Positions 24,822-32,515 of a DNA stretch of 34,813 nt are shown in pieces. A program made the position numbers and the translations under genes. Source of the DNA: Gammaproteobacteria bacterium (GTDB lineage: Bacteria; Pseudomonadota; Gammaproteobacteria; GCA-001735895); contig JALSKD010000006.1 in the NCBI GenBank assembly GCA_026989015.1, positions 1-34,813 on the forward strand, read 5' to 3'. How positions within the stretch are numbered: position 1 is the stretch's first letter; the number at the start of each line of letters is the position of its first letter. The notes beneath the pieces were generated by a model. That model searched no databases. It was given only the letters and a program-made list of their open reading frames with translations, and was not told the origin of the DNA.

Positions 24822-25061
24822 TCAGCCCTGCAGTTCCTCAACGGCCTCCTGGATGGCCTCGATGCTGCTGAAGGTCTGGCGGCCGAGCATGGCGTCGGGA
24901 AATTCGATATCGAATTCGTCTTCCAGTGCCAGCATCAGGCCCACCGTGGCCAGCGAGGTCAGGCCGGCGTTGTAGAGGTCACTGGCGGCATCGAGCTCGG
25001 AAACCGGGGTCGACAACCGGCCGTGTTGTTCGAGGATGGATCGGATGGCGGATTCGGACAT
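24822..25061 (-). CDS. Stand-alone acyl/peptidyl carrier protein
   Basis: A 79-residue carrier protein. The phosphopantetheine attachment serine is S36 in LYNAGLTSLATVGLMLALEDEF; the usual DSL is TSL here. The acidic helix II/III surface (EDEFDIEFPDAML) is typical of carrier proteins. AGGAA precedes the ATG. It lies between the ligase and the flavoprotein in the same operon, so it is the likely tether for the ligase product rather than a fatty-acid ACP. It would need a phosphopantetheinyl transferase, not encoded in this window. Confidence 0.92.
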   Translation of the reverse strand: MSESAIRSILEQHGRLSTPVSELDAASDLYNAGLTSLATVGLMLALEDEFDIEFPDAMLGRQTFSSIEAIQEAVEELQG

Positions 25062-25176
25062 GTGTGCGTTCCTGTAATCGTCTTTAATCGTATGCCGGCA
25101 TTGTAATCATTGCCGACCGCGCAACAGTGACCGCTTTCGCAATGAGGGCATTTCCCTTCCACGGTTCCAGGGCCGC

Positions 25177-26721
25177 TCAGTCGCCGGAAAAGACCTGTGG
25201 CCGGATGCGTTTGCGGTCGTACTTGCCGTTGGGTGTGCGCGGAAATTCACCGCTGTGCAGACGCAGACGCGTGGGAATCATGTACGCGGGCAGCACGGCC
25301 TTGAGCTGCTCCTGCAAGCCGGCAATGTCACGCCCTTCCAGGCTGACCAGCGCACCGATCTCTGGCGGTCGTGCGCCACCCTCACCGTCATCGAACACCA
25401 CCACGCATTCCTCCACCCCATCGAGGCTGAGGATCCGAGACTCGATCTCGCCCAGTTCGATGCGGTAACCAAGGTACTTGATCTGGTCATCGGCGCGCCC
25501 CAGAAAATGGCAGTCGCCATTGCCATCGATCTCGACCCGATCTCCGGTGCAATAGAGTGGATCGTGAAACAGCGGATTCAGCGGATTCTGGATGAAGCTG
25601 GCGGCGGTCTTCTCGGCATCGCCCAGATACCCGTAGCTGACCGACAGGCCGCGCACCAACAGTTCGCCCTGGGCGCCCGGCTGCTGCGACAGCCGCCCTT
25701 CATCGTCACGGACGAACAGCTCCATGTTGGGCCGGGCCTTGCCGATGGGAATGCGCAGGGCATCCTCGGCCGGTACCTCACGGATCACATGGTAGCTGCA
25801 GTCCACGGTGATCTCGGTGGGGCCGTACATGTTGGTGTACTGGATGTGCGGGTAGTGCTGCATCATGTAGCGCACCGCTTCCGGTGGCAATGCCTCGCCG
25901 GCGCAGATCAGATGGCGCAAGCGGCTGAACTGGCCGGCCTTGAGGCGGCGAGACCGGATGAACAGGGTCAACACCGAGGGCACGCAGAAGAATACGGTGA
26001 TGCCCTCGTCGTCGATCCAGCGGATCAGCCGAGGCAGCACGCTGTTGAGTTCGTCCGGCACCAGATGCAGGGTGGCCCCCGCCTTGAAGGCGGTGTACAG
26101 GTCGAAGGTGGAGTTGTCGAAATACAACGGCGCATGATTCGAGACATGGTCCCGTTCGTCGATGCCGTAGAAGTCCACGCACCAGTCGATGTAGTCGATG
26201 ATCGCCTGATGCGGAATCATCACGCCCTTAGGCACGCCGGTGGAACCGGAGGTGAACAGCACATAGGCCAGGTCGATGGACAGGGTCGGGTCGTCCAGCG
26301 GGCCATCGTCCTCGCTGGACGGGTTGAAGGCCTCGATATCGATGACGGTCAAACCTTCTCGCTCGGGCAACAGATCACGCAGGCGCTCGGCCGACGCACG
26401 GTCGGTGACGATCAGATCCGTCTGCAGGCTGTCGAGTATGGACTCCAGCCGTGCGGCCGGAGAAGCGACATCGATCGGCACATAGGCGCAGCCGGCCTTG
26501 AGTATCGACACCAGCGCCTGGATGGCGGGTATGCCCTTGGGCATGAAAAAGGGCACGAAACGCCCGCGAACGGCGCCCTGCCTTATCAGAAAACGGGCGA
26601 AAGAATTGCCAAATGCGTCAAGTTTTTGATAGGATAGCGACGCGTTCCGACAGGTCACCGCAGTTCTGTCGGGAAATCGTCTTGCGGATTCCGAGATATA
26701 GTCCTGCACTCTGGTCGTCAT
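25177..26721 (-). CDS. Stand-alone adenylating ligase (NRPS A-domain / DltA-like)
   Basis: A 514-residue ANL-family ligase that should activate an acid as its adenylate and load it on the carrier protein. Core motifs are present: LFTSGSTGVPKG (A3, 156-166), NMYGPTEIT (A5), CTGD (A7, 391-394), the A8 hinge GRADDQIKYLGYRIE, and A10 NGKYDRK with K500. The A4 Asp is D202 (FDNSTFDLY), as in enzymes that bind an alpha-amino group. Residues at the GrsA pocket positions read roughly D, N, F, S, I, A, M, V, K; this matches no specificity I know with confidence. It is the first gene of the operon. The ATG at 26721 follows GGGTAGG. A 115-bp gap separates it from the carrier protein. Confidence 0.92.
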   Translation of the reverse strand: MTTRVQDYISESARRFPDRTAVTCRNASLSYQKLDAFGNSFARFLIRQGAVRGRFVPFFMPKGIPAIQALVSILKAGCAYVPIDVASPAARLESILDSLQTDLIVTDRASAERLRDLLPEREGLTVIDIEAFNPSSEDDGPLDDPTLSIDLAYVLFTSGSTGVPKGVMIPHQAIIDYIDWCVDFYGIDERDHVSNHAPLYFDNSTFDLYTAFKAGATLHLVPDELNSVLPRLIRWIDDEGITVFFCVPSVLTLFIRSRRLKAGQFSRLRHLICAGEALPPEAVRYMMQHYPHIQYTNMYGPTEITVDCSYHVIREVPAEDALRIPIGKARPNMELFVRDDEGRLSQQPGAQGELLVRGLSVSYGYLGDAEKTAASFIQNPLNPLFHDPLYCTGDRVEIDGNGDCHFLGRADDQIKYLGYRIELGEIESRILSLDGVEECVVVFDDGEGGARPPEIGALVSLEGRDIAGLQEQLKAVLPAYMIPTRLRLHSGEFPRTPNGKYDRKRIRPQVFSGD

Positions 26722-26796
26722 GACCTACCCTTTTGTTTTATGAACGGACACGACAGCCTAGACTACCAGCGGGCACCGCGTCTGTGAAACAGCGCA

Positions 26797-26816
26797 AACC
26801 GGCGGCACAGCCGGTT
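26797..26816. repeat. Inverted repeat in the divergent promoter region
   Basis: AACCGGC (26797-26803) and GCCGGTT (26810-26816) around GGCACA, between the ligase operon and the lipoprotein gene. It could be an operator shared by the two divergent transcripts. Confidence 0.4.
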
Positions 26817-26848
26817 CCACTCAGGCACAGGTATTCTTGAACCCACAA

Positions 26849-27256
26849 ATGACACGCTCAGCAACGCAGTACCGGCATCACCCGCTTCTTGTCCTCATTG
26901 TTCTGCTCTCGCTGGCTCTCACCGCATGCGGTGGCGGAGGCGATGTTCTCCGCAGCGGCAGCGGCGAAGTGGTGGCGACCCTGACTTGGGTGCCGCCTGA
27001 GGAGAACACCGACAACACGCCACTGGAAGACCTCGAGGGCTACCGTCTGTACATGGGCGATTCACCGAACAGCCTGCAACCGGTGATCGACATTCCCGCT
27101 TCGACGACCCGCTTCGAGATCACCGATGACGATGTCTTCTCCGCCATCGGCAGCACCGCCACCGGGCGCAGCCTGACGGTCTACTTCGCCCTGACGGCCT
27201 ACAATTCGCTGCGCATCGAGAGCAGCCTTTCGGAGATCGTCTCCAAGGCCTTCTGA
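26849..27256 (+). CDS. Lipoprotein with fibronectin-III-like domain
   Basis: A lipoprotein of 135 residues from ATG 26849. The signal peptide (LLVLIVLLSLALTAC) ends in lipobox LTAC, followed by a Gly-rich stretch. The mature part is a single Fn3-like domain: VATLTWVPPEENTDNTPLEDLEGYRLYMGDSPNSL, then a typical last strand YFALTAYNSLRIESSLSEIVSKAF. Small proteins with this domain are common in Gram-negative bacteria as surface or exopolysaccharide-associated lipoproteins. A TTG at 26837 could also start it. It is transcribed away from the carrier-protein operon from a shared intergenic region, so a functional link is possible but unproven. Confidence 0.78.
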   Translation: MTRSATQYRHHPLLVLIVLLSLALTACGGGGDVLRSGSGEVVATLTWVPPEENTDNTPLEDLEGYRLYMGDSPNSLQPVIDIPASTTRFEITDDDVFSAIGSTATGRSLTVYFALTAYNSLRIESSLSEIVSKAF

Positions 27257-27272
27257 ACCGCTGCGCAGCGGT
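27257..27272. repeat. 16-bp perfect palindrome
   Basis: ACCGCTGCGCAGCGGT starts at the base after the lipoprotein stop codon. No T-run follows, so it is a poor intrinsic terminator; it could be a protein-binding site for the downstream gene. Confidence 0.45.
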
Positions 27273-27315
27273 CGGCGATCTGCTAGTATCCGGCGCTTTG
27301 CTTGCCGGCACAGCC

Positions 27316-28059
27316 ATGATCAAGCCATTCCTGATCCTTCAATTGCGCCCCGAGGACGATACCTCGGACGACGAATACGCCGCCATCTGCCGCTACGGCG
27401 GACTGCCGCCGGAACAGACCCGGCGCATCCGCATCGAGCGCGAGGGCATCCCGTCCGACCTGCGTCTCGAGGATTACTCCGGCGTCATCGTCGGGGGCAG
27501 CCCCTTCGACATCAGCACGCCCGATGCCGACAAATCATCCCTGCAAAAGAAAATCGAAAGCGATTTCTACCGGCTGTTCGATCGCCTGGTGCCGGCCGAC
27601 TTCCCCTTTCTCGGTGCCTGCTCTGGCAACGGCCTGCTCGGCTCCTGGCTCGGCACCCCCATCACCCCCCGGTACGGCGAACCGGTGGGCTGTTTCGAGC
27701 TGGAACTGACCGCCGAGGGCCGCAAAGACCCACTGCTTGCCGGATGTCCGCCGCGCATCCCGGCCCTGCTCGGTCACAAGGAAGCCTGCGACCGCCTGCC
27801 CGACGGCGCCACCCTGTTGCTGCGCGGCGAAGCCTGCCCGGTGCAGATGTTCCGCGTCGGCGAGCATGTCTATGCCACCCAGTTCCATCCGGAAGGCGAT
27901 GCCGAGGGCTTCATCCTGCGCATTCAGGCCTACCGGCACCACGGGTATTTCCAACCCGAGGAAGCCGATGCGCTGATCGAACGCATCCGCCCCGCCCGCA
28001 CACCCGAGGCCAACGCGATTTTGCACCGTTTCGTCGAGCGCTACAGCCAGCAGCAATGA
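27316..28059 (+). CDS. Class I glutamine amidotransferase domain protein (GuaA-like)
   Basis: A 247-residue stand-alone class I glutamine amidotransferase. The catalytic triad is visible: C102 in FLGACSGNGLLG, H191 and E193 in YATQFHPEGD. The N-terminus (ILQLRPEDDTSDDEYAA) and the YSGVIVGGSPFDIS segment are typical of the family annotated as GMP-synthase-like glutamine amidotransferase. No synthetase domain follows, so it is not GuaA itself. Its partner enzyme, if any, is unknown; the ATP-grasp protein at 30293 is the nearest candidate but belongs to a different transcript. ATG 27316 is preferred to TTG 27298. Confidence 0.9.
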   Translation: MIKPFLILQLRPEDDTSDDEYAAICRYGGLPPEQTRRIRIEREGIPSDLRLEDYSGVIVGGSPFDISTPDADKSSLQKKIESDFYRLFDRLVPADFPFLGACSGNGLLGSWLGTPITPRYGEPVGCFELELTAEGRKDPLLAGCPPRIPALLGHKEACDRLPDGATLLLRGEACPVQMFRVGEHVYATQFHPEGDAEGFILRIQAYRHHGYFQPEEADALIERIRPARTPEANAILHRFVERYSQQQ

Positions 28060-28120
28060 AAAGGCCCTGCGCCGAATGACGAGGCGCCCCGGCACTACAC
28101 GCATCGACAGACTGCGGGAA

Positions 28121-28408
28121 TCAATCCCCTTCCAGGGCCAGCCTCCGGTCTTCGCCACCGAGGACACGGGGATCCACCGGCGGCTGTTGTGACGCATAGC
28201 GGGAGGCCTCGACCTGCTCCTCGAAGGTTGCGATCATTTCCTGCTGCATGCGCTGCTCGATACGGTTTTCCAGTTGCTCGCTGGCGCGCGCTGTCCAGTC
28301 CATGAGCGGGGCCTGGGACGGCGGTTCGGCCAGAAGCGTCTGGCTGCTTCCGGCCATGGCCAAAAGGGCAAGGAGCAGTCCTTTCATGGGGAGGCTGGTG
28401 TGTTTCAT
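28121..28408 (-). CDS. Small secreted protein, unknown
   Basis: A 95-residue protein with a signal peptide (MKGLLLALLAMAGSSQTLLA, with an upstream ATG at 28408 preferred because AGGA precedes it) and a highly charged helical mature part (ARASEQLENRIEQRMQQEMIATFEEQVEA). No domain is recognised. It is the only leftward gene between the amidotransferase and the next rightward operon. A -10-like TATAGT lies about 40 bases upstream. Confidence 0.65.
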   Translation of the reverse strand: MKHTSLPMKGLLLALLAMAGSSQTLLAEPPSQAPLMDWTARASEQLENRIEQRMQQEMIATFEEQVEASRYASQQPPVDPRVLGGEDRRLALEGD

Positions 28409-28571
28409 GGTTGCATTGATCCTGAATTGTTGTGCCGAGTGGAACTATAGACGGCAATTCTCAGCCATCGGCGGTCTTCGACCGGCGGAGCCACCTCCGC
28501 GACAAGAGGCGCCAATTGACGGACCGGCTGTGCACCTTGCCGTCGCCGCAGGCCCCGGTTAGGCTAGGGTC

Positions 28572-29021
28572 ATGGCGTTCTCCCCCCTGCGCATCCTGTT
28601 TCCAAAACAGTTCCGCGATCTGCCCCACCGCCGGCTGATCCTCAATCTGCTGCGCTCGGCCCACATCGTCTGTTTCAGCCTGCTGATCGGAGGACTGTTC
28701 CATGGCCTGCCCGAAGAACAGTGGCAACCCTGGCTGATCGGCACCCTCCTCTCCGGCTTCGGGCTGTTCGCGGTGGACCTCTACGGCAGTTTCCTCGCCC
28801 TGTTCGAGGTGCGCGGCGTCAGCGTGCTGTTCAAGCTGCTTCTGCTGTCGCTGCTGCCTCTGCTCGGCGAGCCGGCACGCATCGGCGGGTTGATCTTCAT
28901 CATTGTCTTTTCATCGATGATCAGCCACTCTACGCGCCGCTTCCGCCACCGCAGCCTGGCTCCTGCCACCTTCTTGCACAAATACCGACCACGGGACGCA
29001 TGGGAAGACCGCGACAGATGA
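28572..29021 (+). CDS. Polytopic membrane protein, unknown, first gene of DUF364/ATP-grasp operon
   Basis: A 149-residue integral membrane protein with three to four hydrophobic segments: AHIVCFSLLIGGLFHGL, WLIGTLLSGFGLFAVDLYGSFLALF, VLFKLLLLSLLPLL and IGGLIFIIVFSSMISH. The C-terminus is basic (STRRFRHRSL). No family is recognised. TTAGGCTAGGG lies upstream of the ATG. Its stop overlaps the start of the DUF364 gene as ATGA, the first of several coupled junctions in this operon. Position suggests it acts together with the downstream genes. Confidence 0.75.
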   Translation: MAFSPLRILFPKQFRDLPHRRLILNLLRSAHIVCFSLLIGGLFHGLPEEQWQPWLIGTLLSGFGLFAVDLYGSFLALFEVRGVSVLFKLLLLSLLPLLGEPARIGGLIFIIVFSSMISHSTRRFRHRSLAPATFLHKYRPRDAWEDRDR

Positions 29022-29869
29022 AACTGAGTCAGGAATACCGCATGCTCGCGCGGCGCATCGCCAGCCATATCGAGTTGCCCGCAGTGCACGGACTGCATCT
29101 GCCGCACAGTGTCGAGGAGGCCGAGAAACCGGACGAATTCGGCTTCGTGTTTCTCGAGGACGGCAGCGTCGGCCCCTTCTACACCAGCCTCGATGACAGC
29201 CTGCCCAGGTTGTGGCACCGCTATCCGGATCCGTCGGCGCTGCGTACCGAGCCGCTGTCGCTCATCGAGCGTTTCGGTTCTGACGATCGGGCCGAAAGCG
29301 CACTGGCGCTGGGCGCCTGGAACGCGATCAGCCAGCACCTGATGAAACGCGCCGGATTCTCGCCCTCGGCAGCCAGTACCAGCACGGCCAGCACCGGCAT
29401 TGGCCAGCCGGCAGCCGGCGAGCGTGTGGGCATGGTGGGTTATTTCTGCCCGCTGGTGGAACGACTGCTGGAGAAGGGCGTACAGGTACTGGTGGTGGAG
29501 AAAAAACCGGAGCGGGTGGAGATCGTCGAAGGGGTGGACCTGGCCGCCACCCCCGCCGAGCTGGCGCACTGCGATCAGGTGCTGTGCACCGCCTCGACAC
29601 TGATCAACGACAGCCTTGAGGACATCCTCAAACACAGCCGCGGCTGTGGCCGCTTCAGCCTGATCGGCCCCAGTGGCAGCGGATTGCCGGATCTGTTGTT
29701 CGAGCGCGGCGTGGATTCGGTGGGCGGCATCGAATTCACCGACCTGGACGCCCTGCATGAGGCGCTGGCAGAACAGGTATCCTGGGGACATGCCGGCCAC
29801 AAGTACCAGTTGACTCCGGACCGATATCCCGGTGTCGGCGAGCTGCTGCGCCGGGCGCGGCGGCGCTAG
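29018..29869 (+). CDS. DUF364 (Rossmann-like, putative metal-chelation) protein
   Basis: A 283-residue protein of the DUF364/DUF4213 type. The N-terminal part (IELPAVHGLHLP, then PDEFGFVFLEDGSVGPFY) resembles DUF4213. The C-terminal half has GMVGYFCPLVERLLEKGVQVLVVEKKPE, then CTASTLINDSLEDIL and FSLIGPSGSGLPDLLFERGVDSVGG, which is the DUF364 pattern, a fold proposed to bind heavy metals. A Ser/Thr-rich linker (ASTSTASTG) separates the halves. ATG 29018 overlaps the preceding stop. The frame is open further upstream only as a shadow of the membrane-protein gene. The biochemical role of DUF364 is unresolved. Confidence 0.85.
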   Translation: MKLSQEYRMLARRIASHIELPAVHGLHLPHSVEEAEKPDEFGFVFLEDGSVGPFYTSLDDSLPRLWHRYPDPSALRTEPLSLIERFGSDDRAESALALGAWNAISQHLMKRAGFSPSAASTSTASTGIGQPAAGERVGMVGYFCPLVERLLEKGVQVLVVEKKPERVEIVEGVDLAATPAELAHCDQVLCTASTLINDSLEDILKHSRGCGRFSLIGPSGSGLPDLLFERGVDSVGGIEFTDLDALHEALAEQVSWGHAGHKYQLTPDRYPGVGELLRRARRR

Positions 29870-29882
29870 CCGGGGACCGGGC

Positions 29883-30296
29883 ATGGTCGGCATCGGTCCC
29901 AAGGCTCCAGACCAGCGCGCCCTGCTGGAGCGCGCGCGCAGCAAGTCGATGCGGGTGCGGCCACGCAACGAGTTGGAGATTTTCAGCGGACTCTGCGTCG
30001 GCCGCGTGTTTTACCAGAGTGCCGAGCGCCGGCTGTTCTTCGTCGATTCGCACAACCTGTCGATTACCGACATCATCCATACCGTGTTCGCAGGCATGGC
30101 GCAGCGGCCGCGCATCCGGCAGTTGTACATGGACGAACATAACCTGATCAAGGCCGCATTCAGCATTGCGCTGACGCCGCGTCAGGCGCGGCGTCTGCTG
30201 GTGGCCTTGCGCCTCAACGGCATCGTCATCGACAGCGACGGCGAATTCTGCGATCATCTGCCACCGATCCCCGAATCCGGCACGGAACCGTCATGA
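29883..30296 (+). CDS. Conserved-looking hypothetical protein, 137 aa
   Basis: A 137-residue protein with no domain I recognise. It is basic at the N-terminus and has a beta-rich middle (GRVFYQSAERRLFFVDSHNLSITDIIHTVF). The end, FSIALTPRQARRLLVALRLNGIVIDSDGEF, could be a helix-turn-helix-like segment. ATG 29883 follows the DUF364 stop by 13 bases; the frame extends back to 29832 within that gene. Its stop overlaps the ATP-grasp start as ATGA, which supports that it is a real gene. Confidence 0.7.
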   Translation: MVGIGPKAPDQRALLERARSKSMRVRPRNELEIFSGLCVGRVFYQSAERRLFFVDSHNLSITDIIHTVFAGMAQRPRIRQLYMDEHNLIKAAFSIALTPRQARRLLVALRLNGIVIDSDGEFCDHLPPIPESGTEPS

Positions 30297-31198
30297 AAGT
30301 CGCTTTGCTGTACGAGCACCCGAGCTGGTCGGAGCGGCTGATCGCGACACTGGTGGACGACGGCATCGACCTGCTGCCGATCAATTCCGCCGAACTGGCC
30401 TTCGATACCGGCGCAGTGGGGCCTCCCTACGACCTGCTGATCAATCGGGTCAACATCATGCCTCACGCATCGAGGCACCCGAGCCTGGCCTTCCATACCC
30501 TGCACTTTCTCGGCTGGCTGGAGCAGACCCAGGTACGCGTGCTCAACGGCTACCGCTCCCATGCCATTGGTGCTTCCAAGGCCATGCAGAACGGGCTGTT
30601 TGCCCGGCTGGGCCTCAACCATCCGGCCGCGATCGCCATTCACCACCCGGAGGACACCCTGGAGGCAGCCGAACGGATCGGCTTTCCGCTCATCATCAAG
30701 CCCAATCTGGGCGGATCCGGAAGCGGAGTGGCGCGTTACGACGATCTCGCAACACTGCAGCGGGATGTCAGGTTGAAGGCCATCGATCTCGGCATCGACC
30801 GCAGCGGCATCGTTCAGCGTTACATCGAGTCCGACGGTTTCGTCTACCGCGTCGAACTTCTGGGCGACGCGCTCTTCTACAGCATTCGCCAGCCTATCAT
30901 GGACAACCGCTTCAATTACTGCGCCGCCGAGGGCTGTGCGCAGACGCCACATCAGGAGGGCGGTATCGAACTGCATCATCCGTCCCCGGCTGTCCTGGAT
31001 CAGGTTCGCGCCATCCTGAAGGCTGCGCAGGCCGATTTCGGCGGCGTGGAGTACTTCATCGAAGCGGACAGCGGCGCTCCCTGTTTCTACGATTTCAATC
31101 CCTATTCCAATTTCGTCGCTGGCGGCGAAGACCTCCTCGGATTCTCGCCCGAACAGCGTTTCGCCGGCTTTGTGCGCACACACATGGAGACACTCTAG
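30293..31198 (+). CDS. ATP-grasp (RimK-like) ligase
   Basis: A 301-residue ATP-grasp enzyme of the RimK/LysX type, which forms amide bonds through acyl-phosphate intermediates. Visible elements are the N-terminal Rossmann-like MKVALLYEHPSWSERLI, LLINRVNIMP, the central lysine K136 in FPLIIKPNLGGSGSGV with its glycine-rich flap, VQRYIESDGFVYRVELLGD, and the metal-binding D267 and N269 in FYDFNPYSNF. The substrate is unknown. It overlaps the preceding gene by ATGA and abuts the permease (stop 31196-31198, start 31199). The neighbours suggest a small peptide- or amino-acid-derived product that is moved by the permease. Confidence 0.9.
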   Translation: MKVALLYEHPSWSERLIATLVDDGIDLLPINSAELAFDTGAVGPPYDLLINRVNIMPHASRHPSLAFHTLHFLGWLEQTQVRVLNGYRSHAIGASKAMQNGLFARLGLNHPAAIAIHHPEDTLEAAERIGFPLIIKPNLGGSGSGVARYDDLATLQRDVRLKAIDLGIDRSGIVQRYIESDGFVYRVELLGDALFYSIRQPIMDNRFNYCAAEGCAQTPHQEGGIELHHPSPAVLDQVRAILKAAQADFGGVEYFIEADSGAPCFYDFNPYSNFVAGGEDLLGFSPEQRFAGFVRTHMETL

Positions 31199-32515
31199 AT
31201 GTACCGACCCGGCAGCAAACCCATCGGCCTGTGGTCGGCGGTATCGATGGGCATCGGCTCCATGGTCGGCGCCGGCATCTTCGCCCTGCTCGGCGAGGCC
31301 AGCGCCATTTCCGGCAGCGCGGTGTACCTGTCCTTCATCATCGGCGGCATCATCGCGCTGTTTTCAGGCTATTCCCTGGGCAAGCTCGGCGCCCGCTACC
31401 CTTCGGCCGGTGGCATCGTCGAATACCTGACTCAGGCCTTTGGCAGCGGCCTGTTCACCGGCGGCATGAGTATCCTGCTGTACCTGACCGCTGTGATCTC
31501 CCTGAGCCTCATCGCCAAGGCCTTCGGCAACTACGCCACCACCTTCATGGCCGACGAGACTTCGCCTCTATGGCGGCATGTGTTCAGTGTCGGCATCGTG
31601 CTGCTGTTCGTCGCCATCAACCTGCGCGGCGCCCGTGATGTGGCGGTGTGGGAGCGCATCATCGTGTTCGTCAAGTTCAGTGTGCTGGTGGCTTTTGCGG
31701 TGGCTGGCATCCTCTATCTCGACCCAGCACTGCTGTCGCCGAAGGACTATCCGCCGGTCAGGGACATCTTCTTCAGCCTGGCGATCACCTTCTTCGCCTA
31801 TGAAGGCTTCCGTGTCATCACCAATACCGCCGAGGACATGCCGGACCCGGCACGCCAGTTGCCACGGGCCATGGTGATCTCGATCCTGCTGGTGATGCTG
31901 CTCTATGTGGGCATCGCCTTCGCCGTTTTTGGCAACCTGCCGACCGAACGGGTGATCGCGGCCAAGGATTTCGCACTGGCCGAAGCCGCCCTTCCGGTAT
32001 TCGGCCATATCGGGTTCACCGTGGTGGCCATTACCGCACTGATCTCGACCGCATCCTCGATCAATGCCAACCTCTATGCGGTGACCAATGTCACCTACCA
32101 GCTGGCCAAGGACGGCGAATTGCCAGCCCTGTTCGGCAAGCCCATCGGGCACAGCCGTGAAGGGTTGCTGGTCAGCGGGATTCTGATCATCCTGCTGGCC
32201 CTGCTGTTCGACCTGTCGGAGATCGCCGCCATCGGATCCATTTCCATCCTGTTCGTGCACGCAATCACCCATATCGGCCACCTCAAGCTGCTGCGCGAGA
32301 CCGGCGCATCCCGTGTGGTGATCCTGCTGGCCATCTTGGTGACCCTGACCGCCGCAGGCCTGGCCCTGGACTATGCCAGCCGCAGCTCGGACCGGGTGGC
32401 AGTGATTCTGGGCGCCTTTTTCGCCGTCTCCTTCTCGGCGGAATGGCTGCTGCACCGGCTCACCGGGCGACGCATTCTGCCACGCATCCCCGCCGGCTGG
32501 AGAACACCGAAATGA
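31199..32515 (+). CDS. APC-family amino acid permease
   Basis: A 438-residue amino acid/polyamine permease with about twelve membrane helices. The N-terminal signature is SVSMGIGSMVGAGIFALLGEA-like (the GSxxGAGIF motif of helix 1). Also visible are FFAYEGFRVITNTAEDMPDPARQLPRA, a strong APC match in helix 6 and the loop after it, and ISTASSINANLYAVTNVTYQLAKDGELP. It starts directly after the ATP-grasp stop codon and ends overlapping the next start by ATGA, so it is fully embedded in the operon. The substrate cannot be read from sequence. It may import a precursor or export a product of the ATP-grasp enzyme. Confidence 0.92.
   Translation: MYRPGSKPIGLWSAVSMGIGSMVGAGIFALLGEASAISGSAVYLSFIIGGIIALFSGYSLGKLGARYPSAGGIVEYLTQAFGSGLFTGGMSILLYLTAVISLSLIAKAFGNYATTFMADETSPLWRHVFSVGIVLLFVAINLRGARDVAVWERIIVFVKFSVLVAFAVAGILYLDPALLSPKDYPPVRDIFFSLAITFFAYEGFRVITNTAEDMPDPARQLPRAMVISILLVMLLYVGIAFAVFGNLPTERVIAAKDFALAEAALPVFGHIGFTVVAITALISTASSINANLYAVTNVTYQLAKDGELPALFGKPIGHSREGLLVSGILIILLALLFDLSEIAAIGSISILFVHAITHIGHLKLLRETGASRVVILLAILVTLTAAGLALDYASRSSDRVAVILGAFFAVSFSAEWLLHRLTGRRILPRIPAGWRTPK

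Noticed and set aside
23626-25061. Fatty-acid synthesis or degradation role for the carrier protein and dehydrogenase-like gene
   Set aside because: No other fatty-acid gene is nearby, the carrier protein has TSL instead of DSL, and the flavoprotein lacks the catalytic Glu.
25255-26637. Rightward ORF of 460 codons
   Set aside because: It is antisense to the adenylating ligase, whose core motifs are clear.
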